This document shows, one piece after another, positions 7,911-19,100 of a stretch of 64,000 nt of DNA. How positions within the stretch are numbered: position 1 is the stretch's first letter; the number at the start of each line of letters is the position of its first letter. The translations under genes were made by a program, and so were the position numbers. Source of the DNA: Allosphingosinicella deserti (GTDB taxonomy: Bacteria; Pseudomonadota; Alphaproteobacteria; Sphingomonadales; Sphingomonadaceae); assembly GCF_003012735.1 (NCBI RefSeq), contig NZ_PXYI01000011.1, positions 94,001 to 158,000 on the forward strand. Direction: 5' to 3'. The notes beneath the pieces are model-generated. The model was not told the origin of the DNA. It did not search any database and was given only the letters and a program-made list of their open reading frames with translations.

Positions 7911-9569
7911 ATGCTGACCGGGCTTTCCATCCGCGACGTCGTCCTGATCGAGAGCTTGGATCTCGAATTCGGGCCGGGGCTCGGCGTCCTCACCGGCGAG
8001 ACCGGTGCCGGCAAATCGATCCTGCTCGACTCCCTGGGTCTCGCGCTCGGTGCGCGTGCCGACAGTGGTCTGGTGCGCAGCGGCCAGGCGCAGGCGGTGG
8101 TCAGCGTCAGCTTCGACTTACCGGCGGACCATATGGCGCTTGCGCTGCTGCGCGAGAACGGGCTCGACGGCGAGCCCGGCGAGCCGCTGGTGATCCGCCG
8201 CATCGTCAAGGCCGACGGCGGGAGCCGCGCGCTGATCAACGATCAGTCGGCCTCGGTCGCCCTGCTGCGCGAGCTAGGAGCAATGCTGGTCGAGATCCAC
8301 GGCCAGCATGACGATCGCGGCCTGCTCAACGCCCGCGGACACCGCGCCCTGCTCGACACGTTCGGTGGCATCGACACCCGGGAAACCGAGCGCCTGTTCC
8401 GGGTGTGGGGCGAGGCCAATGCGGCGCTGGCGCGGGCGCGGGAGGAGCTGGAGGCGGCAACACGCGACCGCGAATATCTCGAACATGCCGCCGCCGAGCT
8501 CGGCAAGCTCGCTCCGCAGCAGGGCGAGGAGGAGGAACTCGCGGAACTGCGCGCCAATATGCAGAAGGGTGCGCGCCTCGCCGAAGACATCGCGGCGGTC
8601 GGCCAGTATCTCGACGGGTCGGAAGGCGGGCTGTCGCTGCTCCGCCAGGCAGCGCGCCGGCTCGAGCGGATCGGCGACCAGCATGACAAGCTCGGCGAGG
8701 CGCTGTCGGCGCTCGACCGTGCTCTGATCGAAGCCTCCGATGCCGAGGACCGTCTTGCCGAAGCCGCCGATGCGCTCGCTTACGATCCTGCCCGGCTGGA
8801 GGAAGCGGAAGCGCGCCTTTTCGAGATCCGCGCCGTCGCCCGCAAGCACCGGGTCGAGCCCGATGCGCTGCCGGCGCTGGCGCAGGAGCTCGGCGCCAAG
8901 CTCGCGGCGCTCGAAGCCGGGACCCGCAGCCTGGCGATCCTCGAACGCTCGGTCAGCGACGGCCGCGCGGCCTACGAGGATGCGAGCCAGCGCCTGTCCG
9001 CCCTGCGCGCGGCCGCCGCGAAGCGGCTCGATTCCGCGGTCGCGCGCGAGCTGGCGCCGCTGAAGCTCGATGCCGCCCAGTTCCGCACGATCGTCGAGGC
9101 GCTGCCCGAGGGACAATGGGGCCCGCGCGGCCGCGATCGGGTCGAGTTCGAAGTGTCGACCAATCCAGGCGCGCCGTTCGCGCCGCTGACCAAGATCGCC
9201 AGCGGCGGCGAATTGTCGCGTTTCATCCTCGCGCTCAAGGTCGCGCTCGCCGAGCAGGGCGGCGCCGGCACCATGATCTTCGACGAGATCGATCGCGGCG
9301 TCGGCGGCGCCGTGGCGAGCGCGATCGGCGAGCGCCTCCACCGGCTGTCGTCGACCGCGCAATTGCTCGTCGTCACCCACAGCCCGCAGGTCGCCGCCCG
9401 CGGCAGCCGCCATTTCTTCATCGAGAAGAGCCACGGCCTCGTTACACGGACGAGCGTCCATCTGCTCGACGAGGGTCGCCGGCGCGAGGAGATCGCCCGC
9501 ATGCTCTCCGGCGCCGAAGTCACGGACGAAGCCCGCGCGCAGGCGGTGCGATTGCTGGAAGCCGCATGA
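7911..9569 (+). CDS. recN: DNA repair protein RecN
   Basis: RecN is an SMC-like ATPase that acts on double-strand breaks. The 552-residue protein has the N-terminal Walker A 'GETGAGKSILLDSLGLALG', a central coiled-coil region rich in Glu, Ala and Arg (about residues 155-370), and a C-terminal ATPase half with the ABC signature 'IASGGELSRFILALKV' and Walker B 'GTMIFDEIDRGVGG'. The family 'IHGQHD' motif is near residue 130. Length is normal. The ATG of the following hydrolase gene overlaps its stop (ATGA), so they are translationally coupled. No SOS box was recognised upstream. Confidence 0.96.
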   Translation: MLTGLSIRDVVLIESLDLEFGPGLGVLTGETGAGKSILLDSLGLALGARADSGLVRSGQAQAVVSVSFDLPADHMALALLRENGLDGEPGEPLVIRRIVKADGGSRALINDQSASVALLRELGAMLVEIHGQHDDRGLLNARGHRALLDTFGGIDTRETERLFRVWGEANAALARAREELEAATRDREYLEHAAAELGKLAPQQGEEEELAELRANMQKGARLAEDIAAVGQYLDGSEGGLSLLRQAARRLERIGDQHDKLGEALSALDRALIEASDAEDRLAEAADALAYDPARLEEAEARLFEIRAVARKHRVEPDALPALAQELGAKLAALEAGTRSLAILERSVSDGRAAYEDASQRLSALRAAAAKRLDSAVARELAPLKLDAAQFRTIVEALPEGQWGPRGRDRVEFEVSTNPGAPFAPLTKIASGGELSRFILALKVALAEQGGAGTMIFDEIDRGVGGAVASAIGERLHRLSSTAQLLVVTHSPQVAARGSRHFFIEKSHGLVTRTSVHLLDEGRRREEIARMLSGAEVTDEARAQAVRLLEAA

Positions 9570-10279
9570 TCGAGAAACGAACAATCGACTACAGCCACGA
9601 CGGCGACGCGCTGGAAGGCATTTTGGTGTTCGATCCGGAGGCGGGGCCGCGGCCCACCGTTATTGTCGTCCACACCTTCGTCGGGCGCGGGCCGAACGAG
9701 GAAAAGGTGGCGGCGCGGCTTGCCGAACTCGGCTACAACGCCTTTGCCGCCGATCTCTACGGCAAGGGGGTGCTCGGCAGCACCCGCGACGAATGTGCGG
9801 CGCTCATGCAGCCGTTCCTCGACGATCGCGCACGGCTGCAGGATCGTTTGCTGACCATGCTCGACACAGTGCGTGCATTGCCCGAGGTCGATGCGGCGCG
9901 GATCGTCGCGATCGGTTACTGCTTCGGCGGCCTCTGCGTCCTCGATCTCGCCCGCACCGACGCCGAGCTTGCGGGCGTTGCCAGCTTCCACGGCCTGTTC
10001 GGCGCGCCCGGCAATCGCGAGGGCACCAGGGTCGCGGCTAAGGTCGTCGCCTATCATGGCTGGGACGATCCCATGGTGCCGCCGGCCGCGGTCACCGCCC
10101 TCGGCGCGGAGCTCAGCGCCGCCGGCGCCGACTGGCAGATCCATGCTTATGGCGGCGTCATGCACGGCTTCACCAACCCCAAGGCGGCGGCGCCGGAGAA
10201 CGGGGTGCTCTACGACGCGGCGGCGGATCGCCGTTCGTGGGCGAATCTGCTGCTGTTCCTCGAGGAATGCTTCGCCTGA
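9566..10279 (+). CDS. Dienelactone hydrolase family protein
   Basis: A 237-residue alpha/beta hydrolase of the dienelactone hydrolase family, which opens cyclic esters using a cysteine nucleophile. The nucleophile elbow is 'GYCFGG' with Cys119; the acid is Asp167 or Asp168 in 'YHGWDDPMVP'; the His is His200 in 'VMHGFTNP'. The oxyanion-loop region 'VVHTFVGRGPNEE' precedes. The start was placed at the ATG that overlaps the recN stop. There are no aromatic-degradation genes nearby, so its natural substrate is unknown and a housekeeping role is more likely than chlorocatechol breakdown. Confidence 0.9.
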   Translation: MIEKRTIDYSHDGDALEGILVFDPEAGPRPTVIVVHTFVGRGPNEEKVAARLAELGYNAFAADLYGKGVLGSTRDECAALMQPFLDDRARLQDRLLTMLDTVRALPEVDAARIVAIGYCFGGLCVLDLARTDAELAGVASFHGLFGAPGNREGTRVAAKVVAYHGWDDPMVPPAAVTALGAELSAAGADWQIHAYGGVMHGFTNPKAAAPENGVLYDAAADRRSWANLLLFLEECFA

Positions 10280-10310
10280 ACCCCTTGGGCGTGACGCCGC
10301 TTCTTGTTAA

Positions 10311-12461
<2,151 letters not shown>

Positions 12462-12610
12462 GCTCCGGGCAGCGCGCGGCGACGGCGAGGCGCGTTCACC
12501 TATGCCGAAGGGGCGGATTTGCAAGCGGCACTATGCGAGCAAAGAGTTGGCGAGTTGAGTGAAGCGGCGGCCGTTTGTAGCGCCCGCTTGTTGAAGGAAA
12601 GAGCCTCCTG

Positions 12611-13498
12611 ATGGCAGCAGCAAACACGCAAACCGGACATGGCCGCATTATCGCACGCTTCGTGCGCCACCGATTGGGCGTCTGGGCTCTGCCGCTCTTC
12701 CTGGCAGCGGCGTTGCCCTCGATGAGCGAAGCCGCGCCTCTCCGCATCATGAGTTTCAACGTCCGCGTGCCTGTGGAGCAGGATGGGCTCGATGCCTGGC
12801 CGCACCGCAAGGATTTCCTCGTCGACGTCGTCGCCAAGGCACGTCCGGACGTTCTCGGCACGCAGGAGCTGAAGCGGATCCAGGGCGAATATCTGCTGGC
12901 GCACCTGCCCGATTATGCCTGGTTCGGGACCGACCGCCGCGGTGGGCGCGACGACGAATATATGGGGATCTTCTATCGGCGCGACCGGCTGCGGATCATC
13001 GAGCTCGGCAATTTCTGGCTGTCGGACACGCCGGCAATGCCCGGAAGCATCAGCTGGGGCCATCCCTTGCCGCGGATGGTGACCTGGGGGCTGTTCGAGA
13101 GCAAAGCGGACGGGCGCCGCTTCTATCTTCTCAATACCCACTTCCCGTACCGCGCGGAGGATGAGGGCGCCCGCACCAAGGGTGCGGAGGCGATTGCCGC
13201 GTTCGTTGCCAAATTGCCCGGTGAAGTGCCGGTGGTGCTGACCGGCGACTTCAACACGGTGCCGGAGAGCGCCGCGCATACAGTGCTGACGCGGGCGCTG
13301 GCCGACGTCCGCACGGCAGCGCGCTCGGTCAGCGGGCCCGAGGCGACCTTCCACGGCTTCACCGGCAGAGCCGACCGCCGCATCGACTGGATCCTTGCCC
13401 GCGGCGTCACGCCGCTGCGGGTGCGAACCGATGACGTGCAGCGCGGCGGTCGTTATCCCTCGGATCACTTTCCGGTGATTGCGGACTTCGACTGGTAG
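12611..13498 (+). CDS. Secreted endonuclease/exonuclease/phosphatase-fold hydrolase
   Basis: A 295-residue protein of the EEP (DNase I-like) superfamily with an N-terminal signal peptide (hydrophobic 'LGVWALPLFLAAALP', cleavage near 'SEAAP'). The metal and catalytic motifs are in order: Asn50 in 'IMSFNVRV', Glu86 in 'GTQELK', His in 'LLNTHFPYR', 'TGDFNTVP', 'RRIDWIL' and 'YPSDHFPV'. Members cleave phosphodiester or phosphomonoester bonds; secreted versions in carbohydrate loci are often annotated only generically. AAGGAAAGAG precedes the ATG. It is followed by the LacI-type operator of the halogenase gene; no operator was found in front of it, so whether it belongs to the glycan locus is unclear. 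Confidence 0.85.
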   Translation: MAAANTQTGHGRIIARFVRHRLGVWALPLFLAAALPSMSEAAPLRIMSFNVRVPVEQDGLDAWPHRKDFLVDVVAKARPDVLGTQELKRIQGEYLLAHLPDYAWFGTDRRGGRDDEYMGIFYRRDRLRIIELGNFWLSDTPAMPGSISWGHPLPRMVTWGLFESKADGRRFYLLNTHFPYRAEDEGARTKGAEAIAAFVAKLPGEVPVVLTGDFNTVPESAAHTVLTRALADVRTAARSVSGPEATFHGFTGRADRRIDWILARGVTPLRVRTDDVQRGGRYPSDHFPVIADFDW

Positions 13499-13609
13499 CA
13501 GCGAAGCGCGACGCAGGCGCTGATCAGCCGCTTCAGCCCGCTCATGGAGATGCCGAAGTTCGAACCCCGATCTTCCGCACAGCCGCACTTCTCAAGCCTG
13601 AGCGCCCCC

Positions 13610-13623
13610 TGTAACCGGTTTGA
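13610..13623. promoter_or_regulatory. Predicted LacI-family operator, halogenase gene
   Basis: TGTAACCGGTTTGA matches the local palindrome TGTAACCGGTTACA at 12 of 14 positions and lies 33 bases upstream of the halogenase start. The right half is the weaker one. The regulator encoded at 26923-27945 is the likely binder. Confidence 0.6.
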
Positions 13624-13656
13624 ACCGCGCCGGACGAGCGCGCAAGAGGGGATCTG

Positions 13657-15192
13657 ATGAGCGACACGGGCCGTCCAAATACGCCGCTGCGGGACATCGT
13701 CATCGTCGGCGGCGGCACTGCGGGGTGGATGACGGCAGCCTTGCTGTCGAAGCTGTTCACACGCGGCTATCACATCCGACTCATCGAATCCGATGAGATC
13801 GGAACGATCGGCGTCGGCGAGGCGACGATCCCGGCGATCCGCACCTATCTGCAACTCGCCGGCATCGACACTGTCGAGATGATCAAGGCGACGCAGGCAA
13901 CGTTCAAGCTTGGTATCGAATTCGTCGACTGGCGGGACCTCGGCACCTCGTACATCCATGGTTTCGGCAAGATCGGCCAGGATATGCTGTGGCTGCACCC
14001 CCATCAACTCTGGCTCAAGATGGCAGCCCGTGGGCAGGTGAAGCATTTCGATCATTATGCGTTGAACTGCCTCGCGGCGCGCAAGAATCGCTACTGCCCG
14101 CCGGATCCGCGCCAGCCCGGCTCACCGCTCGCCGACCTGGATTATGCCTTTCACTTCGACGCGTCATTGTTTGCCGCATTCCTGCGTCGCCAGAGCGAAG
14201 CGCGCGGCGTGGAGCGGATCGAGGGTCGGATCCTCTCGGCGAAGCAGCGTTCCGAAGACGGTTTCGTGGACCACGTCGTCCTTGCCGACGGCCGGGCCGT
14301 CGTCGGCGACCTGTTCATCGATTGCTCCGGCATTCGCGGCCTGTTGATCGGCGATGTGCTTGGCGTGGGCTATGAAGACTGGAACCATTGGCTGCCATGT
14401 GATCGGGCGCTGGCAGTCCCCTGCGAAAGCGCGGCGGTGCTGACGCCCTATACGCGATCGACGGCGCGGTCGAACGGGTGGCAATGGCGAATCCCGCTCC
14501 AGCACCGCATCGGCAATGGTCGTGTCTATTCGAGTCACCATGGCAGCGACGAAGAGGCGGCCGAGTCACTGCTCGCCAATCTTGACGGCAGGCCTATCGG
14601 CGATCCGCGTCCGGTGCGCTTCCGACCGGGCATGCGCCACCGTTCATGGGACAAGAACGTGGTGGCGATCGGCCTTTCCGGGGGATTTCTGGAGCCGCTC
14701 GAATCGACCAGCATCCACCTCATCCAGACTGCGATCCTGCGCCTGATCGCGCTGTTCCCCGGCCGCGCCTTCAATCCCGCCGATATCGCCGAGTATAACC
14801 GTCAGACGGCCTTCGAATATCGCGACGTGCGCGATTTCATCATTGCCCATTACAAGGTCACCGATCGCGAGGACACGTCCTTCTGGGCCTATGTGAAGCA
14901 CATGGACATACCCGACAGCCTGGCCGAACGGCTGGACCTGTTCCGGGCCTCCGCGCGTTTCTTCCTGCACGGCAAGGCGGAGTTGTTTCGAGAGGAAAGC
15001 TGGGTTCAGGTGCTGATCGGCCAGGGGCTCCCGATGCATTATGATCCGATGGTCGACATGATCCCCGAAGCACAGGTGACCGGCTACCTGCGCGACATCG
15101 AGGAGGTCATCGCCGACGTCGCCGAGCGCATGCCGCTACACTCCGATTTCATCGCTCGGCAGTGCCGTGCTCCCGCGGCGAACCTCTCCTGA
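13657..15192 (+). CDS. Flavin-dependent (tryptophan-type) halogenase
   Basis: A 511-residue member of the flavin-dependent tryptophan halogenase family, which uses FADH2, O2 and halide to form HOCl and halogenates an aromatic substrate. The FAD motif is 'VGGGTAGWMTA' at residues ~17-27. The conserved active-site Lys is Lys84 in 'ATFKLGIEF', the family motif WxWxIP is 'WQWRIP' at 275-280, and a catalytic-type Glu346 lies in 'GGFLEPLES'. So all key residues are present. It is preceded by a LacI-type operator and followed by a TonB-dependent receptor with its own operator. Halogenases of this branch are frequent next to sphingomonad and Caulobacter receptors, but their substrates there are mostly unknown. 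No flavin reductase gene is adjacent. Confidence 0.9.
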   Translation: MSDTGRPNTPLRDIVIVGGGTAGWMTAALLSKLFTRGYHIRLIESDEIGTIGVGEATIPAIRTYLQLAGIDTVEMIKATQATFKLGIEFVDWRDLGTSYIHGFGKIGQDMLWLHPHQLWLKMAARGQVKHFDHYALNCLAARKNRYCPPDPRQPGSPLADLDYAFHFDASLFAAFLRRQSEARGVERIEGRILSAKQRSEDGFVDHVVLADGRAVVGDLFIDCSGIRGLLIGDVLGVGYEDWNHWLPCDRALAVPCESAAVLTPYTRSTARSNGWQWRIPLQHRIGNGRVYSSHHGSDEEAAESLLANLDGRPIGDPRPVRFRPGMRHRSWDKNVVAIGLSGGFLEPLESTSIHLIQTAILRLIALFPGRAFNPADIAEYNRQTAFEYRDVRDFIIAHYKVTDREDTSFWAYVKHMDIPDSLAERLDLFRASARFFLHGKAELFREESWVQVLIGQGLPMHYDPMVDMIPEAQVTGYLRDIEEVIADVAERMPLHSDFIARQCRAPAANLS

Positions 15193-15332
15193 CGAGTGTT
15201 CAGACGCGGTTGCGTGGCTTCGCAGACACAGGCCGAGGACCCAGCGGGCAGGCCGCCACGAGGCCAATTGACAGCGCCGGTCAAAGCGGCTTTTGTGCCG
15301 TCGATAGCGATAAGTAACAGTTTGCACCGGTC

Positions 15333-15346
15333 TGTAACCGGTTACA
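15333..15346. promoter_or_regulatory. Predicted LacI-family operator (perfect palindrome), receptor gene
   Basis: TGTAACCGGTTACA is a perfect 14-bp palindrome 23 bases upstream of the TonB-dependent receptor start. A repressor bound here would sit at or just downstream of the promoter. It is the best copy of the four sites in the locus. Confidence 0.75.
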
Positions 15347-15369
15347 GCAAGCGGACGGGGAGGAGTAAA

Positions 15370-18330
15370 GTGAACAAATTCAACGCTCGACGTGCGGCGT
15401 TCCGCTTCGGTGTCTCTGCCGCTGCCCTCGCGATTTCGCTGGTTGCAGCAGTCCCGGCGCATGCGCAGACCGCCGGCTCAATTCGCGGCGAGGGCGCACA
15501 GGCGGGAGCCACCGTAACCGTCACCGATGTCGTGACCGGGCGGAGTACGACGGCCACGGTAGGCCCCGATGGAACGTTCGTGATTTTCGGTTTGCGGCCG
15601 AGCACCTATCGGGTGGAGGGCAGCGGCGAAACCCGCAACGTGACGGTTCCCGTTGGACAGACGGTGACGATCGACGCGGCCCCGGCACCCACTCCGACTG
15701 CAGAGTCGGGCGAGGAGATCATTGTCCAGGGACGGCGGGACCGAACAGAGGTCCGCACCGCGACCGTCAGCACCAACGTTTCCCAGGTGCAGATCGAAAA
15801 TCTTCCGCAAAACGACCGCAATTTTCTCAACTTCGCTGCGCTGGCCCCAGGCGTCACCGTTTCGCCATCGTCCGGCGATCGTCGAATCCAGGCGGGTGCG
15901 ATCAGCGGCGACAATATCAACGTCTTCATCGATGGGCTGAGCTACAAAAATCCTGTCAATCACGGCGGCGTGGCCGGACAAAACTTCTCCCAGGGCAATC
16001 CTTTCCCGCAGCTTGCCGTGCAGGAGTTCAAGGTCGATACCCAGAACTTCAAGGCAGAGTACGAGCAATCCGGTTCGGCGATCATCACGGCCGTCACCAA
16101 GACTGGCGGTACCGAGTTCCACGGAGACGTCTTCGGCCAGTTTCAACCCAAGGCGTTCATCGGCCGGCCCTTCTTCGACCGTCCCGGCGAGGCCAACAAC
16201 CAGGGCTTTCCGTGTCCCGACGATGCCTCCCAGACCTGCTACAATCCGAAACCCGATTACGAACGCTGGCAATTCGGCGCCGATCTTGGTGGGCCGATCA
16301 TCAAGGAGAAGCTGCACTTCTTCGTCGCCTTCGAAGGGACCGAGCAGACCAACCCATCGAAGAGCGTCGACCTGCGTCCGCCGGTCCCGCAGTCGATCCG
16401 CGACGAATTCAATGGCAGCTATCCGCAGACCTTCAGCCAGCGCCTTTATTTCGGCAAGCTGAGTCTCTTCGCCACGCCGGACGACACGATCGACGCCAGT
16501 GCCTTCGTCCGCAAGGAGGAGAACCTGCGCGACTTCGAAGGGATCAGCGTGCCGGAGCACGGACGCCTGATCACCAGCAACGTTCAGGTCTACCAGCTCG
16601 AGTGGGATCATCGTGGCGAGAATTGGCTGAACGAATTCACATTCGCGTACAACACGGTCTCCAACGGCGCGGTTCGCACCGGCGCCGGCTCCGAGATCGT
16701 TCTGGCGCCGCTCCCCGTCATCGGCGCACGGGCTGCCGAGCTCGGCACCGCCGGTTTCGCACAGAATGACGAGCAGAAGACGCTGACGCTCAAGGATTAT
16801 GTTACGGTCAATCGCGGCGATCACGTGCTGAAAGGGGGCGTCCGGCTCACCTTCAACAAATATGAGCGCACCGAAGACAATCAGAGCAACGGCGCCTATT
16901 ATTTTAACGCAGCCACCTATGGCGGCTTCGATGCGACGATCCCGTTCGCGGCGCAGATCTCCACCGTGCCTGTCCGCCCTGCCTCAGCCAAGAACACGCA
17001 ATTCGGCCTGTTCATCCAGGATGACTGGACGCCCGACGAGCATTGGACGGTGAATCTGGGGCTCCGCTGGGATTACGAAACCAACTCGAAGAACGAGAAT
17101 TTCGTTACGCCGCAAAGGATCGCCGACGCCCTGCGCGCCTATCCCGGCTGGCAGGCTGCTGGGATCGACCCCGACGACTACATTTCGACCGGAAACAACC
17201 GGAAGCCTTACTGGAAGGCGTTCCAGCCGCGTCTCGGCGTTTCTTACGACGTGAAGGGCGACCGGGACATCGTCCTGTTCGCCGGTGCCGGCCGCTATTT
17301 CGATCGGCCGCTGTTCATCACCGCCGGGATCGAGACGATCAAGGCGAATTACGAGTCGATCTCCACGATCACCTTCTGCAATGGTGCGGGACAGACGGTG
17401 CCGGCCCCTGGGGGCTGCATTCCGTGGAGCGATAGCTACCGCGACGTGGAAAGCTTGCGCACGGCAGCGATCGCACAAGGCTTCGGCGGATCAGTCTGGC
17501 TGCTCAACAACAAGACGAAGCTGCCCTATTCCGACCAGTTCAACATCGGCATCCGCAAGCGGTTCGGCGACTGGAACACGTCGCTCGCGGTGTCGCACAT
17601 CCGGTCGCACAACATCTTCAAGTTCGTGCGGGGGAACCGCCTTCCGGACGGCAGCTTCCCGACGACGAGCGCGACGGGCGAATACGTCATCGTCGACAAT
17701 TTCCCGGATGCAGGCCAATTGCCGGGCTTCCGCGGCAAGCTCAACATCGGTTCGAACGACGGCGAAGCACGCTATTGGGGCTTCTATGCACAGGCAGACA
17801 AGCCGTTCACGCGCGAGAGCGGATGGGGCGCCAGCGCGACCCTGACACTGCAGAATCCGCGCAGCAACGTCGGCACCGAACTCAATGGAGACGAGTTCTT
17901 CGCCGGTCCTGACATGACCCAGTTCGGCTGGCAGGATGTTCAGGGCGTCGACAAATATCGCTTCGTCGGGACCGGCATCGTCAATCTGCCTTGGGACTTC
18001 CGTCTTTCAGGGACAGTGACTCTTGCCTCCGGCCCGGCGTTCGGCAACGTCCGCTTCTATCCGGACGGGATCGTCTTCAACGGCGGCGGCGTCTTCTATC
18101 CCAAGAAGGACATTGCCTACAAATCGCTCGACATGCGCGTTGCCAAGACCTTCCGCACGCCTTGGGGCCACGAGGTTACCGCCGACTTCCAGGTCTACAA
18201 CCTCTTCGACTGGGTCAACCGCGCCTACTCCGCCTGGGGCGCCGGCAGTGGCCTTGAGCCGACGTTCGAGGAAAATGGCGTCGTCGGAAACGCTCGCACC
18301 TTCCAGGCCGGCCTCAAGTACAGCTTCTGA
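15370..18330 (+). CDS. TonB-dependent receptor with N-terminal carboxypeptidase-regulatory-like domain
   Basis: A 986-residue outer-membrane transporter that takes up a ligand with energy from TonB-ExbBD. The GTG start follows GGGGAGGAG and gives a signal peptide ending 'AVPAHAQ'. Residues ~35-100 form a beta-sandwich carboxypeptidase-regulatory-like domain ('GATVTVTDVVTGRSTTATV', 'GTFVIFGLRPSTYRVEG'). A TonB-box-like 'EEIIVQGRR' follows, then a plug ('NLPQNDRNFLNFAALAPGV') and a long beta-barrel ending in the insertion signal '...AGLKYSF' with terminal Phe. This is the Oar-like architecture. Co-location with GH43, PF10091 and GH3 enzymes points to an oligosaccharide ligand. Controlled by the operator just upstream and bounded by a strong terminator just downstream. 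Confidence 0.93.
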   Translation: MNKFNARRAAFRFGVSAAALAISLVAAVPAHAQTAGSIRGEGAQAGATVTVTDVVTGRSTTATVGPDGTFVIFGLRPSTYRVEGSGETRNVTVPVGQTVTIDAAPAPTPTAESGEEIIVQGRRDRTEVRTATVSTNVSQVQIENLPQNDRNFLNFAALAPGVTVSPSSGDRRIQAGAISGDNINVFIDGLSYKNPVNHGGVAGQNFSQGNPFPQLAVQEFKVDTQNFKAEYEQSGSAIITAVTKTGGTEFHGDVFGQFQPKAFIGRPFFDRPGEANNQGFPCPDDASQTCYNPKPDYERWQFGADLGGPIIKEKLHFFVAFEGTEQTNPSKSVDLRPPVPQSIRDEFNGSYPQTFSQRLYFGKLSLFATPDDTIDASAFVRKEENLRDFEGISVPEHGRLITSNVQVYQLEWDHRGENWLNEFTFAYNTVSNGAVRTGAGSEIVLAPLPVIGARAAELGTAGFAQNDEQKTLTLKDYVTVNRGDHVLKGGVRLTFNKYERTEDNQSNGAYYFNAATYGGFDATIPFAAQISTVPVRPASAKNTQFGLFIQDDWTPDEHWTVNLGLRWDYETNSKNENFVTPQRIADALRAYPGWQAAGIDPDDYISTGNNRKPYWKAFQPRLGVSYDVKGDRDIVLFAGAGRYFDRPLFITAGIETIKANYESISTITFCNGAGQTVPAPGGCIPWSDSYRDVESLRTAAIAQGFGGSVWLLNNKTKLPYSDQFNIGIRKRFGDWNTSLAVSHIRSHNIFKFVRGNRLPDGSFPTTSATGEYVIVDNFPDAGQLPGFRGKLNIGSNDGEARYWGFYAQADKPFTRESGWGASATLTLQNPRSNVGTELNGDEFFAGPDMTQFGWQDVQGVDKYRFVGTGIVNLPWDFRLSGTVTLASGPAFGNVRFYPDGIVFNGGGVFYPKKDIAYKSLDMRVAKTFRTPWGHEVTADFQVYNLFDWVNRAYSAWGAGSGLEPTFEENGVVGNARTFQAGLKYSF

Positions 18331-18359
18331 TTTCGTCGGATCTCCCCGACGATCGACTG

Positions 18360-18397
18360 GGGAAGGGAAGTTGCCAGGCTTCTCTTCCCGTTTTTTT
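18360..18397 (+). terminator. Intrinsic terminator downstream of the TonB-dependent receptor
   Basis: An 11-bp stem (GGGAAGGGAAG with CTTCTCTTCCC, one G-U pair) with an 8-nt loop is followed by G and seven T. It ends only 12 bases before the start of the next gene, which has the same orientation, so it probably acts as a partial terminator within the operon. Confidence 0.85.
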
Positions 18398-18409
18398 CGC
18401 GAGGGCAGG

Positions 18410-19090
18410 GTGAAGGCGCAGCGGATCTTCATCGGAACATCGAGGAGCCCCGTCGTCATTCTCGACGGTGTCGCGGGCGACGTCCCGGCGACCGTCGATC
18501 TTGCCGCCGCGCTGGCACCCTTTCCGCGGCCGCCGCGTATTCCCTATCCCGGCGTGCGCCGGATCATCACGCCAGCCGATGTCGCGGCGCAGGCCTATGT
18601 CGACCGGCTGCTCGACGCGGCGGCACCCTATATCGGCGGCGGCTTCGGCGTCGACGCCTTCGACCTCATCGAAGCAAGCTTCTCATTGATTACGACGCCG
18701 CCGGGCGCGCTCGCCCCGGTCCAGCGCGCGCCGCATTTCGATTCCGCCGATCCCAATTACCTTGCAATACTGCATTATCTAAGCGCGACGCCGAACAGTG
18801 GCACCGCCTTCTACCGCCACCGCCGATCCGGGATCGAGCGGGTCACCCGCGCCACGATGGACTCCTATGTGGCGGCGGCGAAGCAGGAAAGCCTGTCGTT
18901 CGACCCTGGTTACGTCCTCGGCTCGAATGCCTTCTACGAGCGGATCGGTGCCGTGGACGCGGTTCCGGACCGGCTGATCATCTATCAAGGCAGCCTGCTC
19001 CACTCGGGCATCGTGCCGGATGGCATGGCGTTCAGTCCGGATCCTCGTGCCGGCCGCCTGACGGCCAATCTCTTCGTCCGTGCTCATTGA
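18410..19090 (+). CDS. DUF6445-like protein, putative 2OG-Fe(II)-oxygenase fold
   Basis: A 226-residue protein starting at GTG after GAGGGCAGGG. No signal peptide is seen, so it is probably cytoplasmic. The residues expected of a jelly-roll Fe(II)/2-oxoglutarate oxygenase are visible: His109-x-Asp111 in 'APHFDSADPN', a distal His198 in 'GSLLHSGIV' and Arg216 in 'GRLTANLF'. Proteins of this kind (DUF6445) are found with halogenases, SapC-like and cupin-like proteins beside sphingomonad TonB receptors, and none has a proven reaction. It lies between the receptor terminator and the GH43 gene, whose start follows 10 bases after its stop. The family name is from memory and the catalytic reading is inference. 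Confidence 0.72.
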   Translation: MKAQRIFIGTSRSPVVILDGVAGDVPATVDLAAALAPFPRPPRIPYPGVRRIITPADVAAQAYVDRLLDAAAPYIGGGFGVDAFDLIEASFSLITTPPGALAPVQRAPHFDSADPNYLAILHYLSATPNSGTAFYRHRRSGIERVTRATMDSYVAAAKQESLSFDPGYVLGSNAFYERIGAVDAVPDRLIIYQGSLLHSGIVPDGMAFSPDPRAGRLTANLFVRAH

Positions 19091-19100
19091 AAGGGTCCCC

